64,000 bases of DNA from Oxyruncus cristatus. Taxonomy: Eukaryota > Chordata > Aves > Passeriformes > Cotingidae. Positions 1-14,062 of this stretch are shown here, in pieces. Location: NCBI GenBank assembly GCA_013399855.1, contig VXAY01006832.1, forward strand, positions 84,868 through 148,867, in the 5' to 3' direction. Both the position numbers and the translations under genes were made by a program. Numbering within the stretch: the stretch's first letter is position 1; the number at the start of each line of letters is the position of its first letter. The notes under the pieces were generated by a model that saw nothing but the letters and a program-made list of their open reading frames with translations, did not search any database and was not told where the DNA came from.

Positions 1-330
1 CCCGGGCGGCCCCGGGGCGGCTGCTCCGGCGTCCCCCGGGCCGGGCGGGGACCTGGCACCGGCCCCTTCCCGGGACGGAGCGGACACGCGGGAGCGCCTC
101 GGTGCTGGCCGTGCCGGGCGCACCGGCAGCAGCCCCGGCAGAGTTTGCCCCCGCCGGTCCCTGGGCGCTGCCCGCAAACCGGCGTTCGCCCGCCTCATCC
201 CGCCTGGCCGCGGCACGTGGATGCCAATTGTACCTGCGCGGGCACTGCGGTCGGGTGAACGCTGCCGCCGGACACGAGCGGTGTCTGCTGCGCAAAAGAT
301 GCACGGCTCCCACACGGGGACTGCTGTCAC
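1..330. promoter_or_regulatory. CpG island at left edge (part of a larger island)
   Basis: The first 330 bases are very GC-rich with frequent CpG and then drop sharply to AT-richer DNA, the usual pattern of a vertebrate promoter island. No coding exon can be read in it with confidence. In mammals DPYSL3 lies on the 3' side of JAKMIP2 in the same orientation, so its promoter is one candidate, but the known DPYSL3 N-terminal sequences were not seen here. The identity is synteny-based inference only. Confidence 0.55.
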
Positions 331-3300
331 GCAAACACCACCAGACAAGCCGCACGAACAAGCTGTGTGTGTTCGCTGATTTAAGGTGTTGCTTTGAGAG
401 CTCCATTGCAACTTCATTTCAAAAGCGCTGGAGGCCCGGAGGACAGAGGGAGAGCCAAGGCAATGCTAATGGCTGTATAGCAGTCGCAGCCTGTGAAACC
501 TATGATGCAGCGCCAGAACTGGAGCTTTGACCAAAATTGTTTTTCCAAGTGCTCATTTCTTTATCTAAAACAACTGTACATGGTACCTGGGCTCAACATT
601 CCTGCCAAGTGATTTCTCGCACCACATATTTGCATTATGACATGTTGTCAGTTACGCTTTTTCCAACCTTTTCTGCACAAACAAAGCAGTACCATTGTCT
701 CTGCCCGTCCTCCCAGGACCGGTGGTTCCTAAGGAAAATCCGCATGGAGCCTGACCCATCATGGAGAACAATGACCCTGTGATTAAGCCTGGAGAGGCGG
801 TCTGTGGGTACTGGCTGACTGAGGCTTGAAGTTATGAGAGAGGAAATGGTTTGGGATTGTTTCCTTCCTTTTGCACTCTGGGAAGATTTTGTAACTGGAC
901 TTGTACCAGTGTCATTAACTCACTCTGTTTTTTCTCCACTAAGTGGAACAATCTACAGAACCTTGAACGTTTGACTAATTATTCAGGTCTGAAGGGTTAG
1001 GAGACGAAAAGATGTACTAAATATAAACAAACTGTGTCAGCAAACTTGGAAGAGTTACTTGAACAGCCTTGTGTCACGCAGCAGAGTAAAATGCTGGTCA
1101 GTGTCTGCCCTTATGTTCTCTACAACAGCACCAGAGAGGGTTGTGTTGGGTTGTTCTCGTGTTCTTACGTGAATTTTACCGTGCAGCTGCCCCAGCGTTG
1201 TGTCTTCACGGTGCTCAGCACCACGGGTGCTGTGCCTGCACCAGAGCCCCGCTGCCCCTCACCGGGATGTGCCAGGAGAAGAGGCTGGCGCTGACGCCGG
1301 TGGGATGCTCACTGTCCTGTTTCAGGTGCAGGGGCAGCAGCAGTGCCTGGCAGAGGAAGCAAGAATCCCTTCAAACAGCCAGAACAAGTTTGTTTTGGAG
1401 TTTTTCCTACTATTCTCCCAGCAAATGTTCTTCCTCTGTAACTCGCTCTGTGGCAAGACCACCAGTACTGGCCAAACAAACACACACAAAGGGGCCGCCC
1501 ACCAGGTCTTTACCTTCCTTAGGGTCTGCCTTAGCATAAAGAAATTTATCCTCCCCCTGCTGCAAGTGGGGTCCACTGAGTACAAGATGAAAACCGTCTC
1601 AGCCAGCTTCTGCCCCTAGTGAGAGGGATGTGCTGGCCTCGGAGCTGGCAGCTGTCCTGCTCCACACAGAGAGCTGAGCCCCAACCTCCCCAGGGCCAAG
1701 CATGTGAGGACTGAGCCTTTCCTGGGACAAACAGCCCTGAGCTGCAGCTGCCCTGTGGCTGCGTGCACTGACCACAGTGAGGTTAGAGTGAACCCCTTGT
1801 TTTGGTTGGGACCTCTCCATATGGTTGTGCAGCTTTATGGGGAATTAAAATTCTTTGGAATGAGGCCTGGCCTTTGTCTGATTCTGCAAATGTGCAAAAG
1901 TTTCAGCATTGTACTTTAATAGCAATATTTATTCAAATCCTGATTCCAGTGTTTATCTTTCCTAGTGCCTTGCTGCATAAATGGTTGCACTGCAATTATT
2001 TGCACCAGTAAAGGAGTATGGGGGCTCTTCTGAGAAGTGGAGGCTTTAAAATCTGACCTTTAAGGAAAATCACTCACTGTGTAAAAGACAATTCTTGATT
2101 TTTATTTCTCAAATTGCCATTTGCTTTTAAGATCCTTTTTGTGAGGTGTTGTAAGGGCACCAGTTCAAGAACACCACGAAAATTGAAGTTTGGGTTCAGT
2201 GTGTGTTCACTGCACACTTGCTTTTGGGTCCAGGAGAATACATTATTTATATTTCTGTGTATGTATGTCTTGGATCTGACGTGAAGCTTTTAATTACACA
2301 ATGACAAAATGCATGCCCCCTGTAATTAAGGAAATTTTCCTTTCTTTAAATCACATGTTTATATGCTCATGGACAAAAATGCTTGTCAGGCAAACAGTCA
2401 TGAGTGGTGCATCTTCAGATCCTGCTGGGAAAACAGCTCTGCTTTCTCTTCTCTGTGCAAAGCAGATGGGAGATAGAGATCAGGGAGGGATCTGGCGGGA
2501 ACGCTGTCTCCCCTGCCCAAGCCCAGGGAAGATGGAGATGGCAGACATGTGAGCTCGTGTGCTTGGTGCTGCCTCAGGACCCAGCAGAGCCAACCATCAG
2601 CCCTGCAGGGATTTCCTCGGCTCGAGGGCTGGGTTCACATCCTGACCCCAGAACAGGAGCGCTGGTCCTTGTGGGTCAGGAGTCTGAGCTGAGCCTGCCA
2701 GATGGGCACTGCTGGTTCTAGCATGAAGGAAAAGACATAGGCTGCTCTTCTGATCTAGGGAACAGCATTTCTTTGATGGGAAATTATGTTTTGTAGGGGC
2801 AAGCTTCTCATTCACATCTGACTGCATCTTTCTAGTGGAGTAAGAATGGTTTAAGGAGCACTGAGAAATGGAAATCAGTCATGTTACAAGGTGAGCCTCA
2901 CTGGTTATGAATGGGGGAATGGTGCCTTCTGGGAAGTGGTCTTTAGGCAAATCCTTTCTGCAAAAGGATTAGTTAATCAGATGGGACATAATCACCCTGT
3001 CTGGGGTGGGCGTTTTCTTGTTCTGTGCACTCAGCCCCCGTGCTGGTTTTCTTTGTTGCTCTCTCAGCTGCTGCCAGAGCTCTGGCTGGGGTTCCCATCA
3101 GAGCCTGTGCAGGGAATGAGGGGCTCCAAGTGCCAGAGCTGCAGAGTAACCAGTGAGAGGCACAACATGTGGTGCAACTTTCACAAGCATTTTCTCTATG
3201 AGGCTGTCAGCCTACTAAGTGTTATCTTTAAAATGTTTGAAGAGGAGTTTAAATTGCCAAGTGAATCGTTCAAATAGCAAAAGTATTGACAGAGAAGTCA

Positions 3301-6300
3301 AATTAGGTCATCTTGCCTGCCACTGCCAAGGCATCGTTTTTCTCTGATGGGTATTTTCCGATGACTTTGCTAATTCACTTTCCGTTTGTCAGGGCAGTGG
3401 GCAGTTTCTTAATTGGAAAATCTCTGCATCCTCTGCTGGCAAACTTTGTGCTGGTTCCCAACTGCCAGGTGCTTTGTGCAACATCATTCTATGTGCAATA
3501 GAACCAGAAAGTAGAAAAAGTGAAGGGTGTCCCAAGCTTGCAACTTCTTGTTCACATAATGCTGCCTGTGTCATTGGAAGTTTTTTATTACACCAGGAAG
3601 CATCTCAGGCTCCATAGCTGCGACTACAATGTTCATTAGACTCAGAGAATGTTGTGTTATTTGAAGGAAAAAGACTGTTGACATTAGGTGGGATTTGACC
3701 CCCTCCTTCACCAATGCTCACGAGCTCAAGCAAAGGAAAGCCATGTCCTGAATGAGGACATTTCCTTCCTTGATGTCAAATCCATACAGAATGGCTTTCC
3801 ACTGGTTTTCCTGTGGGCCTGTAGGCAGCAGATCTTTGATTGCATATGAAAGGGATGTAATAACAGTGTAACTTTGTTAGCATGATAAACAAGCGTCGGC
3901 TTTCGTAGCTCATTTTCCTCTAAGGTCTGTGGGTGCAGCTGGAGAAGCACAGGGAAGAAGCAGAGCAGTGGTAATGGCAGGTTAACACTGATTTCTTCAC
4001 CCTCATCTTCTTCCTGCAGGGCTTAATAAAACTGCAGCCCTTCACTACATGCACATTAAGTAGCAGTGGTGAAATAGGCCTGAGTTGTCCTGTTTCATGC
4101 AAAGTCAGAGCTGCCTTCTCATACTCTGCAGTCCTGATTTACTAGGGTGTCCTGTTTTTGGAGGCTGCCAGACAAACAGGGTTGTTCTGCTGATTCATTC
4201 TTGCAGCAACATCAGGACAGCCCCCAGCACAGCCTTTCATGCACCTCAGGGAGAGTCAGGCTAAGGACAAACACAGAAGAAACAGTGAAAGAGCCAAACT
4301 TGACAAGAAAATTTGATTGTCCTACTTACATTTAGAAGCGGAGGTCAGAGATGGGTGGGCTCTTTCCTTGCCCGAGAAATGGGATGTTCATGAAGGGCAG
4401 GTGACTGACAAGCCTGCCCTCAGTCAGCTGGGGAGGCCCAGGGGCTGATGCCTCCATCACCATGCTCCAGTTTCTAAACTTTTGGACGTAGGAGGTTAGC
4501 AGATGAGACAGACCTTTGTGATCCTCCTGGCTGCTCTGCATATCAGTCCCTGTGGGACTGCTGTGCGCAGGGTGGTGTCTTTGGTGAAATCCTTTACCAA
4601 AGTCAAACCACTGCAGAGTCAGTAAGACAAAGCATTTGACTGTGTCAAAAGCCTGCCCGGTGTTTCATATCAAAGCCACAGGGAAAGTGGGTTGGTAGCG
4701 TGGTAATTTCTGCTGCCAAATGCCATTGTATTGTTGGAGGGTGTAACTTCGAGCAACACACACAGCCTGACTTCAGCGTGCTGTCAGTCTGACATGCTAA
4801 CAGAGACCACAACTCTGATGAGCAGCTGGAAGTTATAATGTTCTGTACTGGGCTATTCCAAGAATATTTCTGAAATGCAGTAATGCTTTTTACTCCCAGA
4901 TTTGTTTAGTGCTGAGCAAAATCTATGGAAAATTTCGGCATTTCAACATGGGTTGTGTTGGGTTTTTTTCTTAAATGAGCTGCTGGTCAAAATGTTAACA
5001 AATAATAATAGTGAAACAAGGGTTCTGAAAATTTCCCTGTGGGTAATCTGGACTCTCCTTCTCCCTCTCCAAGTCCTCCAAGGAAGGACTATTATCTTCT
5101 CCTCAGTGCCCAAGGACTCCTTTGGCACTGCAGGCCTTGCTATCAGATGCAAACTATGAAGTTGTTGGGGACAGAAGGGGACAGAGAGAAAGCTCTCCCA
5201 AGGCAGAAGAAGTAATGTTTTCAACAGGGTCAGAAGCACAGATCTGGCATCAGTATGAACCCCAAAATATTCCAACCTGGCTAGAGTCTGCTGGGCCCAC
5301 CTGAAGTAACAAGGAGGAACAGGTGGTGACCCAGGAGGTTGTGCACATCAGGTGAGCTCCAGCCACCTTTAAGATGGAGATAGTTCAGGACCACCCCAGA
5401 GATGTAATTCCAGACTTCCAGGAACAACCAAGCAAACTTGTGGACATCTTCTGTTGGTTGCAGGTCAGTGGGCATCTTCAGGATCACAGTTCGGGGAAGG
5501 GTGAGACTGTAGCCACTGTAAGATCTGTCTAGCTTTGTGTGGAGTAGACTGTTAGGGCTTGGATGAGATGGATTTACATAAGAAAACACATATTCTGTAT
5601 AAGTTTGAAGCCTAAAATATTCTGCCATTACATGTGCCAGATTCACTTCAAGAGCAGCCAGCTCAGTTCCTCCGAGTTCATATTCTACCTCTCAAAATCA
5701 GTCTCTTTCCACCTGGTCTGTTTGTTCCCTGCTTCCCAGATGGCATCATCCAGCATCTTCCCCAGGCTGTGAAGCCTGGCTTGGCTGGTTCCACTCTATA
5801 TTTGGCCTCTGCTGTGATGGCAAATGCTGACTTGCTTCCAAACATCAGCCTGCTGTTGTGACTGTCTCTCATTCCAGCCTATCCCAGGGATCACCAGCTA
5901 CTCTTCTCCATGCCTGCTTTTATTCCCAGAAAGGCCTTTGAGGACTAAGCTGAGATTTCCCTGTTTCCATGGTGTTGCACTTGACCTAATCAACCACTGC
6001 AGACCTCAAATGTCCTTGCCTTCAACCTCCCTGCCCGTGGCTTCAGGAGAGGGCACTGACACTCTACAGCAAAAACAGGTGGTGTATCTAGAGATAATTA
6101 GTGATTACATGCCAGTGATTACATGCCTATAATGAGTAATTAGATGCCAACAGAGTAGAATTACAGTGGATTTAAAGGCACTACATTTGTTTGTTTGTTT
6201 ATATGGTTCCTTGTGATTGTGAGGAAGCAAGCAGTTTTTGGCCAGGCTGGTGAAGGAGGCAGAGCTGCCATTTGTTCACATTTTTTGTCATGGCCCTGTC

Positions 6301-9300
6301 CCCTCTGGTATAACCCATGACAGAAGCAGGACCCAGGCTGTGACTGAAGATCCTGGTCTGTTTTCCTGTCAGCCCATTTGCTGCCACTTTGGAGGAAAAC
6401 TCTATTCTCTAAACTGAGTGACTGATGCCTTGCAGGAACTACAACCTGTGCTTGTTATGGTCAGGACTACTTCTTAATTTTTCACTGTATTTTCACACCC
6501 CCAGCTAATCTAATGTTAGAAATTGCGTTCAGTCTTTATTCACTGTCCCACAAAACTTTCCTTTGAAATCACTGTCAAATTATCCCACTCTTATGAACTG
6601 GGGGGCTATCCCTTCCACACAGATGTTAAAATGGATAAAAATAGGTGATGTCCATCTATGTTCCTCGGAAGCATGTCCCAGGGAAAAGCAAACATAGCTT
6701 ACAGGCTCCCTTTTTCAGGGGATAGAAAAAGGCTTCTGTACTACCAATACCCATCACCCCAACACAGCCTGCCCACCACCTCCTTTGCAAGATCACTCTT
6801 TTGCAAGTGGTCTTGGAATGCGTTGTTTTCAGCTGCTCTTGTGAAACCCAAGACTCTGTCCGAAGCTGCATCAAATACACGAGGAAGAAGTGAAGAAGTC
6901 GCCTGAAAAAGAGGGACTTAGTCCAGAGCAAATCTTGCCACATAAAGGTCAGTGTCAGCTATGACAGACCCACCAGGGTGGAGGAGAGCAGGTTGTGCCA
7001 GTTCCAGACCACCCACCATCCCTATTCCCCAGGGAAATCCTCACCTTAGCTTATAGGATTACCGTGTTGCAGAGACACTAAATTAACATCAATGTTTTAT
7101 CTGTATAATACATGCTCATACCCACCTTTGCTCAGGATGAAGGGGCTTTTCTGAACTTCTGGCTTGGTTCTTTCATCTCAGCTGCTTTTACTTCTAAACC
7201 AGTGGCCTGTGAGTGCCTCACCACGGGCAGAGTGTGGTGGAAGGAGCTGAGCTGACTCATCAGACCACAGGCTCGTTCCTGTCTAATAGGGAATTGCGCA
7301 CCACAAAATTCCATCGTGCTGAGTGTCACCACTCTATGAATTTTACTAAATATGAAAAAAATAAAGACCAAAGAGAGAGGTGAACTAATAAAGAGCTAGA
7401 TGCTTTCTTGCTGGAGAGGCTGGAACCCAAGGTCAGATTGCAGCATTTTACAGAGCACGGGTGAGTTATCAGCATCAACTGCTGCGAACTTCCATAACAC
7501 AGTGAGGTGTTTGAGGTTGGGAAAAGGCAGCTTGTTAGTCATTTCCCCACTGAAGCATATGAATGTTGTATCTGTTCACGATAAACTTTGAATGCCTGAA
7601 GTTGAAATCAGTCTGCACCCCAGATGTGCCAATGCCTTAACTGCAATACAGCTTTTGTGCATCCATAAAACACACAGTATTTTAAGAATTTCAGACCCAT
7701 AACTGCCAAATGAACCACTCTCAGTCTGTGGAGCTCAAATCCTTTTCCTTTTCCCTACACTTGTTCCGTTGCTACAGATTTCTCATGGTAGAATATGCAT
7801 AAGAAGGTGGCAGGTTGGTTACTTTTGGATTAACTGTTAGTGATTTACCTTTCCATTATAGGCCTCCAAAGGATACAGAAGTGAGGACCTGTGTGTGTTA
7901 CACACTGATATGTGCAGGTGATCAGACAGTATTAGGTGTCGTATCCATGGTTTGTTCTTCAGGTTTAGACAAAGTGACTGTCTGTCATCAGAGAACTCAA
8001 ATCCTTCATTCAGTGACTAGGCTAGCTGATAAAAATCCGAGTAACAGATACCACGGCAACCTCTGGAAGTTTCTCTGCTGAGAATGTGAAAAGAGAGGCT
8101 TGTCTTTCCAGCCAAGTCAGAATGTTTGAATTCTTTTCACAGCCCCTATCAGTTAAGCAACTGCAACTGTGCTGGCTGGATTACCTGGGACTGGGGAACT
8201 GGCCACTTCAAAAGTTCTCTGTTTCACAGGCAAAAGAATCCAAACTACTATAGGTTGTTGTCTTTTTACTGTAATCTTGGTAGATTTTGTTGTTCTTTCT
8301 TCATTCTCTGAAGTGACAAGGGAAGTTTAACACCAATGCTTTCTATCTGTGTCCAAACCCAAGAGTCTGGTTTGGGAGTGTGTGTTGCTTCTGGATGAGG
8401 AGGTTTACAGAGGGAGCTTTCCCAGCACCACTTCTGGGCTCGGGGGGAGCCCTAATGGCTCAGGGGGACTGAACTCCAGCCCACACAGCTGCCCTCTGCT
8501 CTCCTCTGGCTTGTCTTATAGACAAGTAATGTGTGTGCCTTAACCCTGTTAAGGAGTGTGTACCTTTTTCTGTACTTTTTCTGTGCTTTCCTTTGTTTGA
8601 AACTGCAGTTTCTCTACTTAGACTTGCACTGTAATAGTTATTAATGCACTCACATTTTTCCTTTGAAGATTGCAAAGCACTTTCCACAACAATGAGGAAA
8701 GGACCAGAGAGGTTCACATTTTCCCTGCAGAGCTCTAGCAGCAAGGGCAGCTAGAGCACAACCTGAAGCAGAGAGGGGGGACAGTGCAGGCGTCAGGGGT
8801 GGACTGCAGCTGAGGAGGTGTTGCTGAGAACATGGCAAGGAAAGCCCTAAAACATGCTGACTGAGACAGTTACTGTGGTTCTAAGATACTGTGGTTGTCA
8901 TCCTGAAAAACTGTTTCACCCGTTCTACGCTCATGACTAATGCTATTTTTATAGATTAGAATGTTTCCATGGTTTTAAATTAGAGAGAGTATCACAGCTT
9001 GCAAACTCAGGATCTAAAAGATAACTGCAGCCAGTACTACTTGTCAGAATGATCCTGTAGAATTTACTTGGCTTCCATTTATAAAATTCTATTTTAGATG
9101 CCTAATGAAAACAGACTGATTTTCCTGTGTGCTGAGCACTTCCAAAATCTGCCATTTCCCTCCTTCTTTTTCAGTGTAGTCTCTCCATTAATCCTAAAAA
9201 ACATCCAGTTGTATTCTCTGCATGCCTGGACAGGAGTTCAGATCCCTAACTTGGAAACTGCTCTTGAAAAATGTTGTCTTTTGCCAGCTTCAGACCTCCT

Positions 9301-10469
9301 TTATCTGTCTCCAGGAAGTGAAGCTCATTATGTTTCCCCTGGACCATGCAAAGCAGAATAATAATCTTGTTTCGTAGAGTACGTTTTGTGTCAGGTTAAC
9401 ATGACTTAACTTCTGGGATGGTTGAAAACATACAAAGAATGTACAAACAAAAGATTTCCAGTTCCATTCAAATCTCTGAATGCACATAACCTAATTAGGC
9501 TATCATAAAGAAATCAGAACTAATGAGCCACTATTACATGATCCTGACTGCATTTTTTATCACAGTTATTTATTAAAGGAAATGGTCTGCTCAAGACCTG
9601 AGCATTTGAAGCACCTGAGGGTCAGCAGCTGCTCCTCAGCAGGTGTGAGGCTGTGCCATGGAGACACTGACCAGTGGGTGTAACTTCACTAGAGCATGAA
9701 TGGAGCCACAGCAGAAAGCAAACAGAGATCTCCTGCTGTCTGTGAGCACAGACAAGCAGCCAAACCCAGGTCGGGGTGTAGCTGAAGCATTTCAGAGCAA
9801 TGTTAGTTCATGCACAGGATCAGATGTCCTCTGAGGGAGGCAACTTTCCCTGCACAGATGTCTGCTGTGGCTGGGTACCAGGCTGCACATCTGCCTCTTG
9901 CAGGCGTTCTGCAGCAGTTAGGTCATGGTGTGTGGCTGTCTGGGAAGGACACTGGTGTCTACCCTGGTTGTGAACTCACTCCTCTGCTGCTGGCTCATCC
10001 CAGTGTCCCCCCACAGCGGTTCCCAGCGCAGGCACCCGCCATGGAGAGCAGGCCCTGCCGCCTGTGCCCCAGCTCACCGCATGCTGTGTCTCACTCAGGG
10101 ACAGAGCTTTACCGGGTGGGTTTGCTTCCCTGGTTGTGCTACACGTGGCACCCCCGGCCGTGGGAGCTGGTGGGTCCTGCCCTGCCAGGCCGTGTTCACA
10201 CGCAGGGCAGGGAATGACCTCGACTCCTGCGCGGGGGACCCGGGGCGCGGGTTTGCTGCGGGTGCTGCCGCGGGGGCACAAGGGCAACTGCCCTCCCAGC
10301 AGCCCAGAGCTCACGTGGGAGCTCCATCAGGCTTATTGCTGGAGTCAGCAGTTTGGGCTGGAGGCACTGAGAACATACTTGATGACTGTGTCTGGCCAGA
10401 TCCCAGGTTTTCGTTACTAATCTCTGCCATTGCCTTACCCTTACTTCTGCGGGTAAGAGGTGTCCTCAA
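331..10469. other. Intergenic DNA, no gene supported
   Basis: Only short scattered open frames occur, with no recognisable protein, no supported exon pair and no RNA gene that I can identify. One 14-bp tandem duplication lies at 6,101-6,128 and a short TTTG run at about 6,186-6,200. Confidence 0.6.
6101..6128. repeat. 14-bp tandem duplication
   Basis: Two adjacent copies of GTGATTACATGCC plus one base. It is a minor local duplication in intergenic DNA. Confidence 0.7.
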
Positions 10470-10530
10470 GTCACAGAGCCACACAATCATTTAGGTTGGA
10501 AAAGGCCTCCAAAGTCATGCCTGAAGGTTG
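10470..10530 (-). mobile_element. CR1 LINE 3'-end fragment
   Basis: The plus strand reads TCACAGAGCCACACAATCAT then TTTAGGTTGGAAAAGGCCTC, which is the reverse complement of the conserved CR1 3' end. It is short and 5'-truncated, as most CR1 copies are. The right boundary is uncertain. Confidence 0.7.
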
Positions 10531-13214
10531 AATTTCCTGCTCCTGCTAGGCTCTTGTGGTTCAAATATGGGTGTCTGAAGTAGTTGAGGAATTTGGGCAA
10601 CTTCAGCACTCGGTTAATGTCTGCATTTGACAAGGTAGGTTAGTATAGGGTAAGGCCAGAAGTAAATAAAAGAGATATCATTAATTTAGAAATATAATAG
10701 ATAATAATTTCAGTATGACAGGAAGTAGGGTTGGTGACGGGCTGTGGACTCAAAGCACTAGGCAGGCATCCCAGGTTCATCGATGCCAAAGCTGTTTTCT
10801 CTCCCAGCCATTATCATGGAGCTAAATCTGGAAACAACAAACAACACGGGGACAGGGTGACAGGATTGTTCTTAGGGTTAGGGATCTACAATAAAAAGAG
10901 CTGTTGACCTTGGTTTATAAATGATCCTTGTTTGGCCCGTGCCAGTGACAATGGGATCACCTGCTTGGTTGCTGATTGCTTTAGTTCTTGTGTCCCAGGG
11001 CTCAAAGTACCAGTTAGAGAACAAATCCCAGAGCTAGAGGTAACACCAGGGTCCAGCTTTGTGGGCTCTGTAAATCTCAGTGCGTGGTTTGTTATACAAC
11101 TGACGGGGACAGAAGTAGGCATAAAGGAGCAGGAATAATGAGTTTTCATCTGTTCCAAGGCCAGGACTCAATAAGATGGGACCATTCTGGGATTAGTATT
11201 AGGGACAGTGTTGAGGTTCACATTTGGAGGTGCTGAAGATCTGTGACTGGTCTATAGAGGCTCCCCTCTTTGTGTTGAGAAATGTGACTGACAGCTGGTC
11301 TGTCCTCAAGGGAGTGCCTGGCGTGGAGGAGCCTGCTCTGTGTGTCTGGGGTCCTGTTCTGTGCAGCTGGAGTCCTGCTCCATGTGTTGAGTCCTGCCTT
11401 TGAGTGCACATGCCAGGCTCCCTGGACATGTCCCAGTTTCAAGATCTGCAGCAGACCAGAACCGAATGCAAGATATTCAGAGATACAAATGAGCAAGAAG
11501 TTGGTACAGTGAAATTTTCCAGTCTGTGTTCCTTACCTAGTTATCCCTAACATGGCATTCAGTTGTTGAGCAATGACCTGCAAGATCCCTCCCTCAGTGG
11601 AAGTGCCTCTCATAAATGGTGTTAGTCTATAATTAGGGAGTCTGTAATCCATAGATTAGTGGCTCCGTGCTCTAAAGTCTCCATCTGTTGTACACACTGA
11701 AATCATTATATCTTGAGTCTCAGTCTTGTTTCAGGCTTCTAAAATGGTTTTCACAGGATTTTCTTTGTTGTGCAAAGCAGCTTGTTCATGGCTGTCTCTT
11801 GCTGTCCAGGCACTGGAGCAGACATTGCACAATGGTCTCTTGTCAGTGTGGCACAAACTGTGGGATGCACCTCTGTCCCAGGCAGGAATGGGACTTCGGA
11901 ATGTGTATTTCTGCCATGTTCAGAGACTCGGCCCCCCTCAACACAAAGCATATGGCACGCTGCCAGTTATTAGGGCTTTTACTATGTTTAGACAATCTCC
12001 CAAACAATGGAAAACTGTTGCCTTCCAAATGGGCTGCAGAGACAACCCAGAGACCTTCTAACACGCTGCCAGACTTCCCTTCACACAAGCCCTGAGCACT
12101 GGCCGTGCCTGCCCTGGCAGAGGCACAGTGTGGGACGGGGCTCAGCCCTTCACTCTCCAAAGCCTGTTCAGTGATAAACCACTGCACAAACCGGAGATGT
12201 CTCAAGGGTGGCCCACACAGCTGCAGCCTGGGGCTCATCCTGCCACCACACACCCTGCCTGGGGCAGGCTGACCTGCTGTCGTGGGGCAGGGACAGGCTC
12301 ACACCAGGCTTGCCCACGGCTTGTCCCAGGACAGTCTGCGACTCCCTGGTATCGTCCCATCCTTTTATTGTACTGTAGCTGAAGACACCTTGCAGCTGTC
12401 CCAGAGAAACACCCAGAGCAGTCTGGACCCAAAATCTCCCACAGAGTTCTTTTTATTCAAATCCTTTTTATTACCACTTATAAAAATGATCCCTTGGGTG
12501 GCCATGCTTCCATACACAGGAGATGGCAAAGTCAGACATAACAGATGTTGACACCTAGGCTTACCATTCCGAGCTGTATCCGTGCAGGATGCTGGTTTCC
12601 TTGCACTGTCTCTTCATTCCATCAGCAAAGTGCTCCTGGTACAGGAGCAGACGTTCAGGCTGGAAGCTCATGCAGGAGCTTTTCTACACCTCTACTGATC
12701 TGAGTCCCATTATCAGCACCTTGCCTGAAACACCTTTCTAATTTTATTACAGATTTTTAAAAGTCTGAATGTCTTCTGGTCTGGTCACTGAGCAATGGTT
12801 GCAGGAGGGATGTTTGTAGGGGCACAGGAGCTGCACCCCACAGCCTCATCCAGGGAGGATCCACAAAGTCCTTCTGAGCTGAGATTGTCCCATGGGCCCT
12901 GTAGTGTACATTTATTTTACACTGCATATCTATTAAATATAGATTTATTTATTTATATCTATTTAAATTAGTGCATTTTAATACTAAATAGCCCTTACAT
13001 TTTTTTACAGTCAAACGAAATAAGACTGCTTGGCTCAAGTTCTTTGCTTCATTCATTATTTGAAGATTATTGTGCAAGGGAGATGGAGATGGACATGTTT
13101 GATCTTTGTAATAGTAGAGAAATAAGTCTAGATCCAAGTTTCTGTGGTTTAGACCCATTTATGTGTTTCAGTCTTCTAAGAACACTTTAAACATATGAGC
13201 TGCAGTTCTTGGGA
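10531..13214. other. Intergenic DNA, no gene supported
   Basis: No gene is recognised. A double TTAGGG-like unit occurs near 10,872-10,885. Minus-strand AATAAA-type motifs near 12.45 kb could in principle end a transcript, but nothing else supports one. Confidence 0.5.
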
Positions 13215-14062
13215 ACCAGAGGTTATTGATCACTCCCAGGGGTTCCTGGTCACTCTCAGGGGTTATTGGTCACTCCTGGGGTCTTTGGTCACTCCTAGGG
13301 TTATTGGTCACTTCCAGGTCACTGGTCTCTCCCAGGTCATTGGTCACTCAGGTCACTGGTCACTCACTGGTCACTCAGAGATCACTGGTCACTCACAAAT
13401 CACTGGTCATTCATTGGTCACTCCCAGGGGGAATTGGCAACTCCCAGGTCATTCACTGGTCCCTTACAGGCTGTTGGTCACTCCCAGGGTCAGTGGTCAC
13501 TCCCAGGTCACTCATTGGTCACTCCCAGGTCACTCACTGGTCACTCCCAGGGTCGGTGGTCGCTCCCAGGTCACTCATTGGTCACTCCCAGGTCACTCAC
13601 TGGTCACTCCCAGGGTCGGTGGTCGCTCCCAGGTCACTCATTGGTCACTCCCAGGTCACTCATTGGTCACTCCCAGGTCACTCACTGGTCACTCCCAGGG
13701 TCGGTGGTCGCTCCCAGGTCACTCATTGGTCACTCCCAGGTCACTCATTGGTCACTCCCAGGTCACTCACTGGTCACTCCCAGGGTCGGTGGTCGCTCCC
13801 AGGTCACTCATTGGTCACTCCCAGGTCACTCATTGGTCACTCCCAGGTCACTCACTGGTCACTCCCAGGGTCGGTGGTCGCTCCCAGGTCACTCATTGGT
13901 CACTCCCAGGTCACTCATTGGTCACTCCCAGGTCACTCACTGGTCACTCCCAGGGTCGGTGGTCGCTCCCAGGTCACTCATTGGTCACTCCCAGGTCACT
14001 CATTGGTCACTCCCAGGTCACTCACTGGTCACTCCCAGGGTCGGTGGTCGCTCCCAGGTCAC
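13215..14062. repeat. GGTCACTC minisatellite with 85-bp higher-order unit
   Basis: The basic unit is 22 bp (GGTCACTCCCAGGTCACTCA plus TT or CT). The right half is a higher-order repeat of 85 bp made of three 22-bp units and one 19-bp unit containing GGGTCGGT. That marker recurs at 13,550, 13,613, 13,698, 13,783, 13,868, 13,953 and 14,038, giving one 63-bp step and then five 85-bp steps. Units at the left edge (13,215-13,490) are diverged; those on the right look identical. An ambiguous base at 14,063 follows immediately, suggesting assembly trouble. There are no stop codons in any plus frame over most of the array. Confidence 0.97.

Noticed and set aside
1..330. DPYSL3 first coding exon
   Set aside because: Neither known N-terminal form of DPYSL3 could be read on the minus strand, so only a CpG island is reported.
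102..530. Plus frame of 142 codons at the left CpG island
   Set aside because: Stop codons are scarce in GC-rich DNA; the frame begins at GTG and reads as low-complexity Ala/Pro/Arg sequence.
9925..10494. Plus frame of 189 codons
   Set aside because: It is in a GC-rich patch, runs into a CR1 fragment, and encodes no recognisable domain.
10865..10890. Interstitial telomeric repeat
   Set aside because: Only about two TTAGGG-like units are present, too few to be meaningful.
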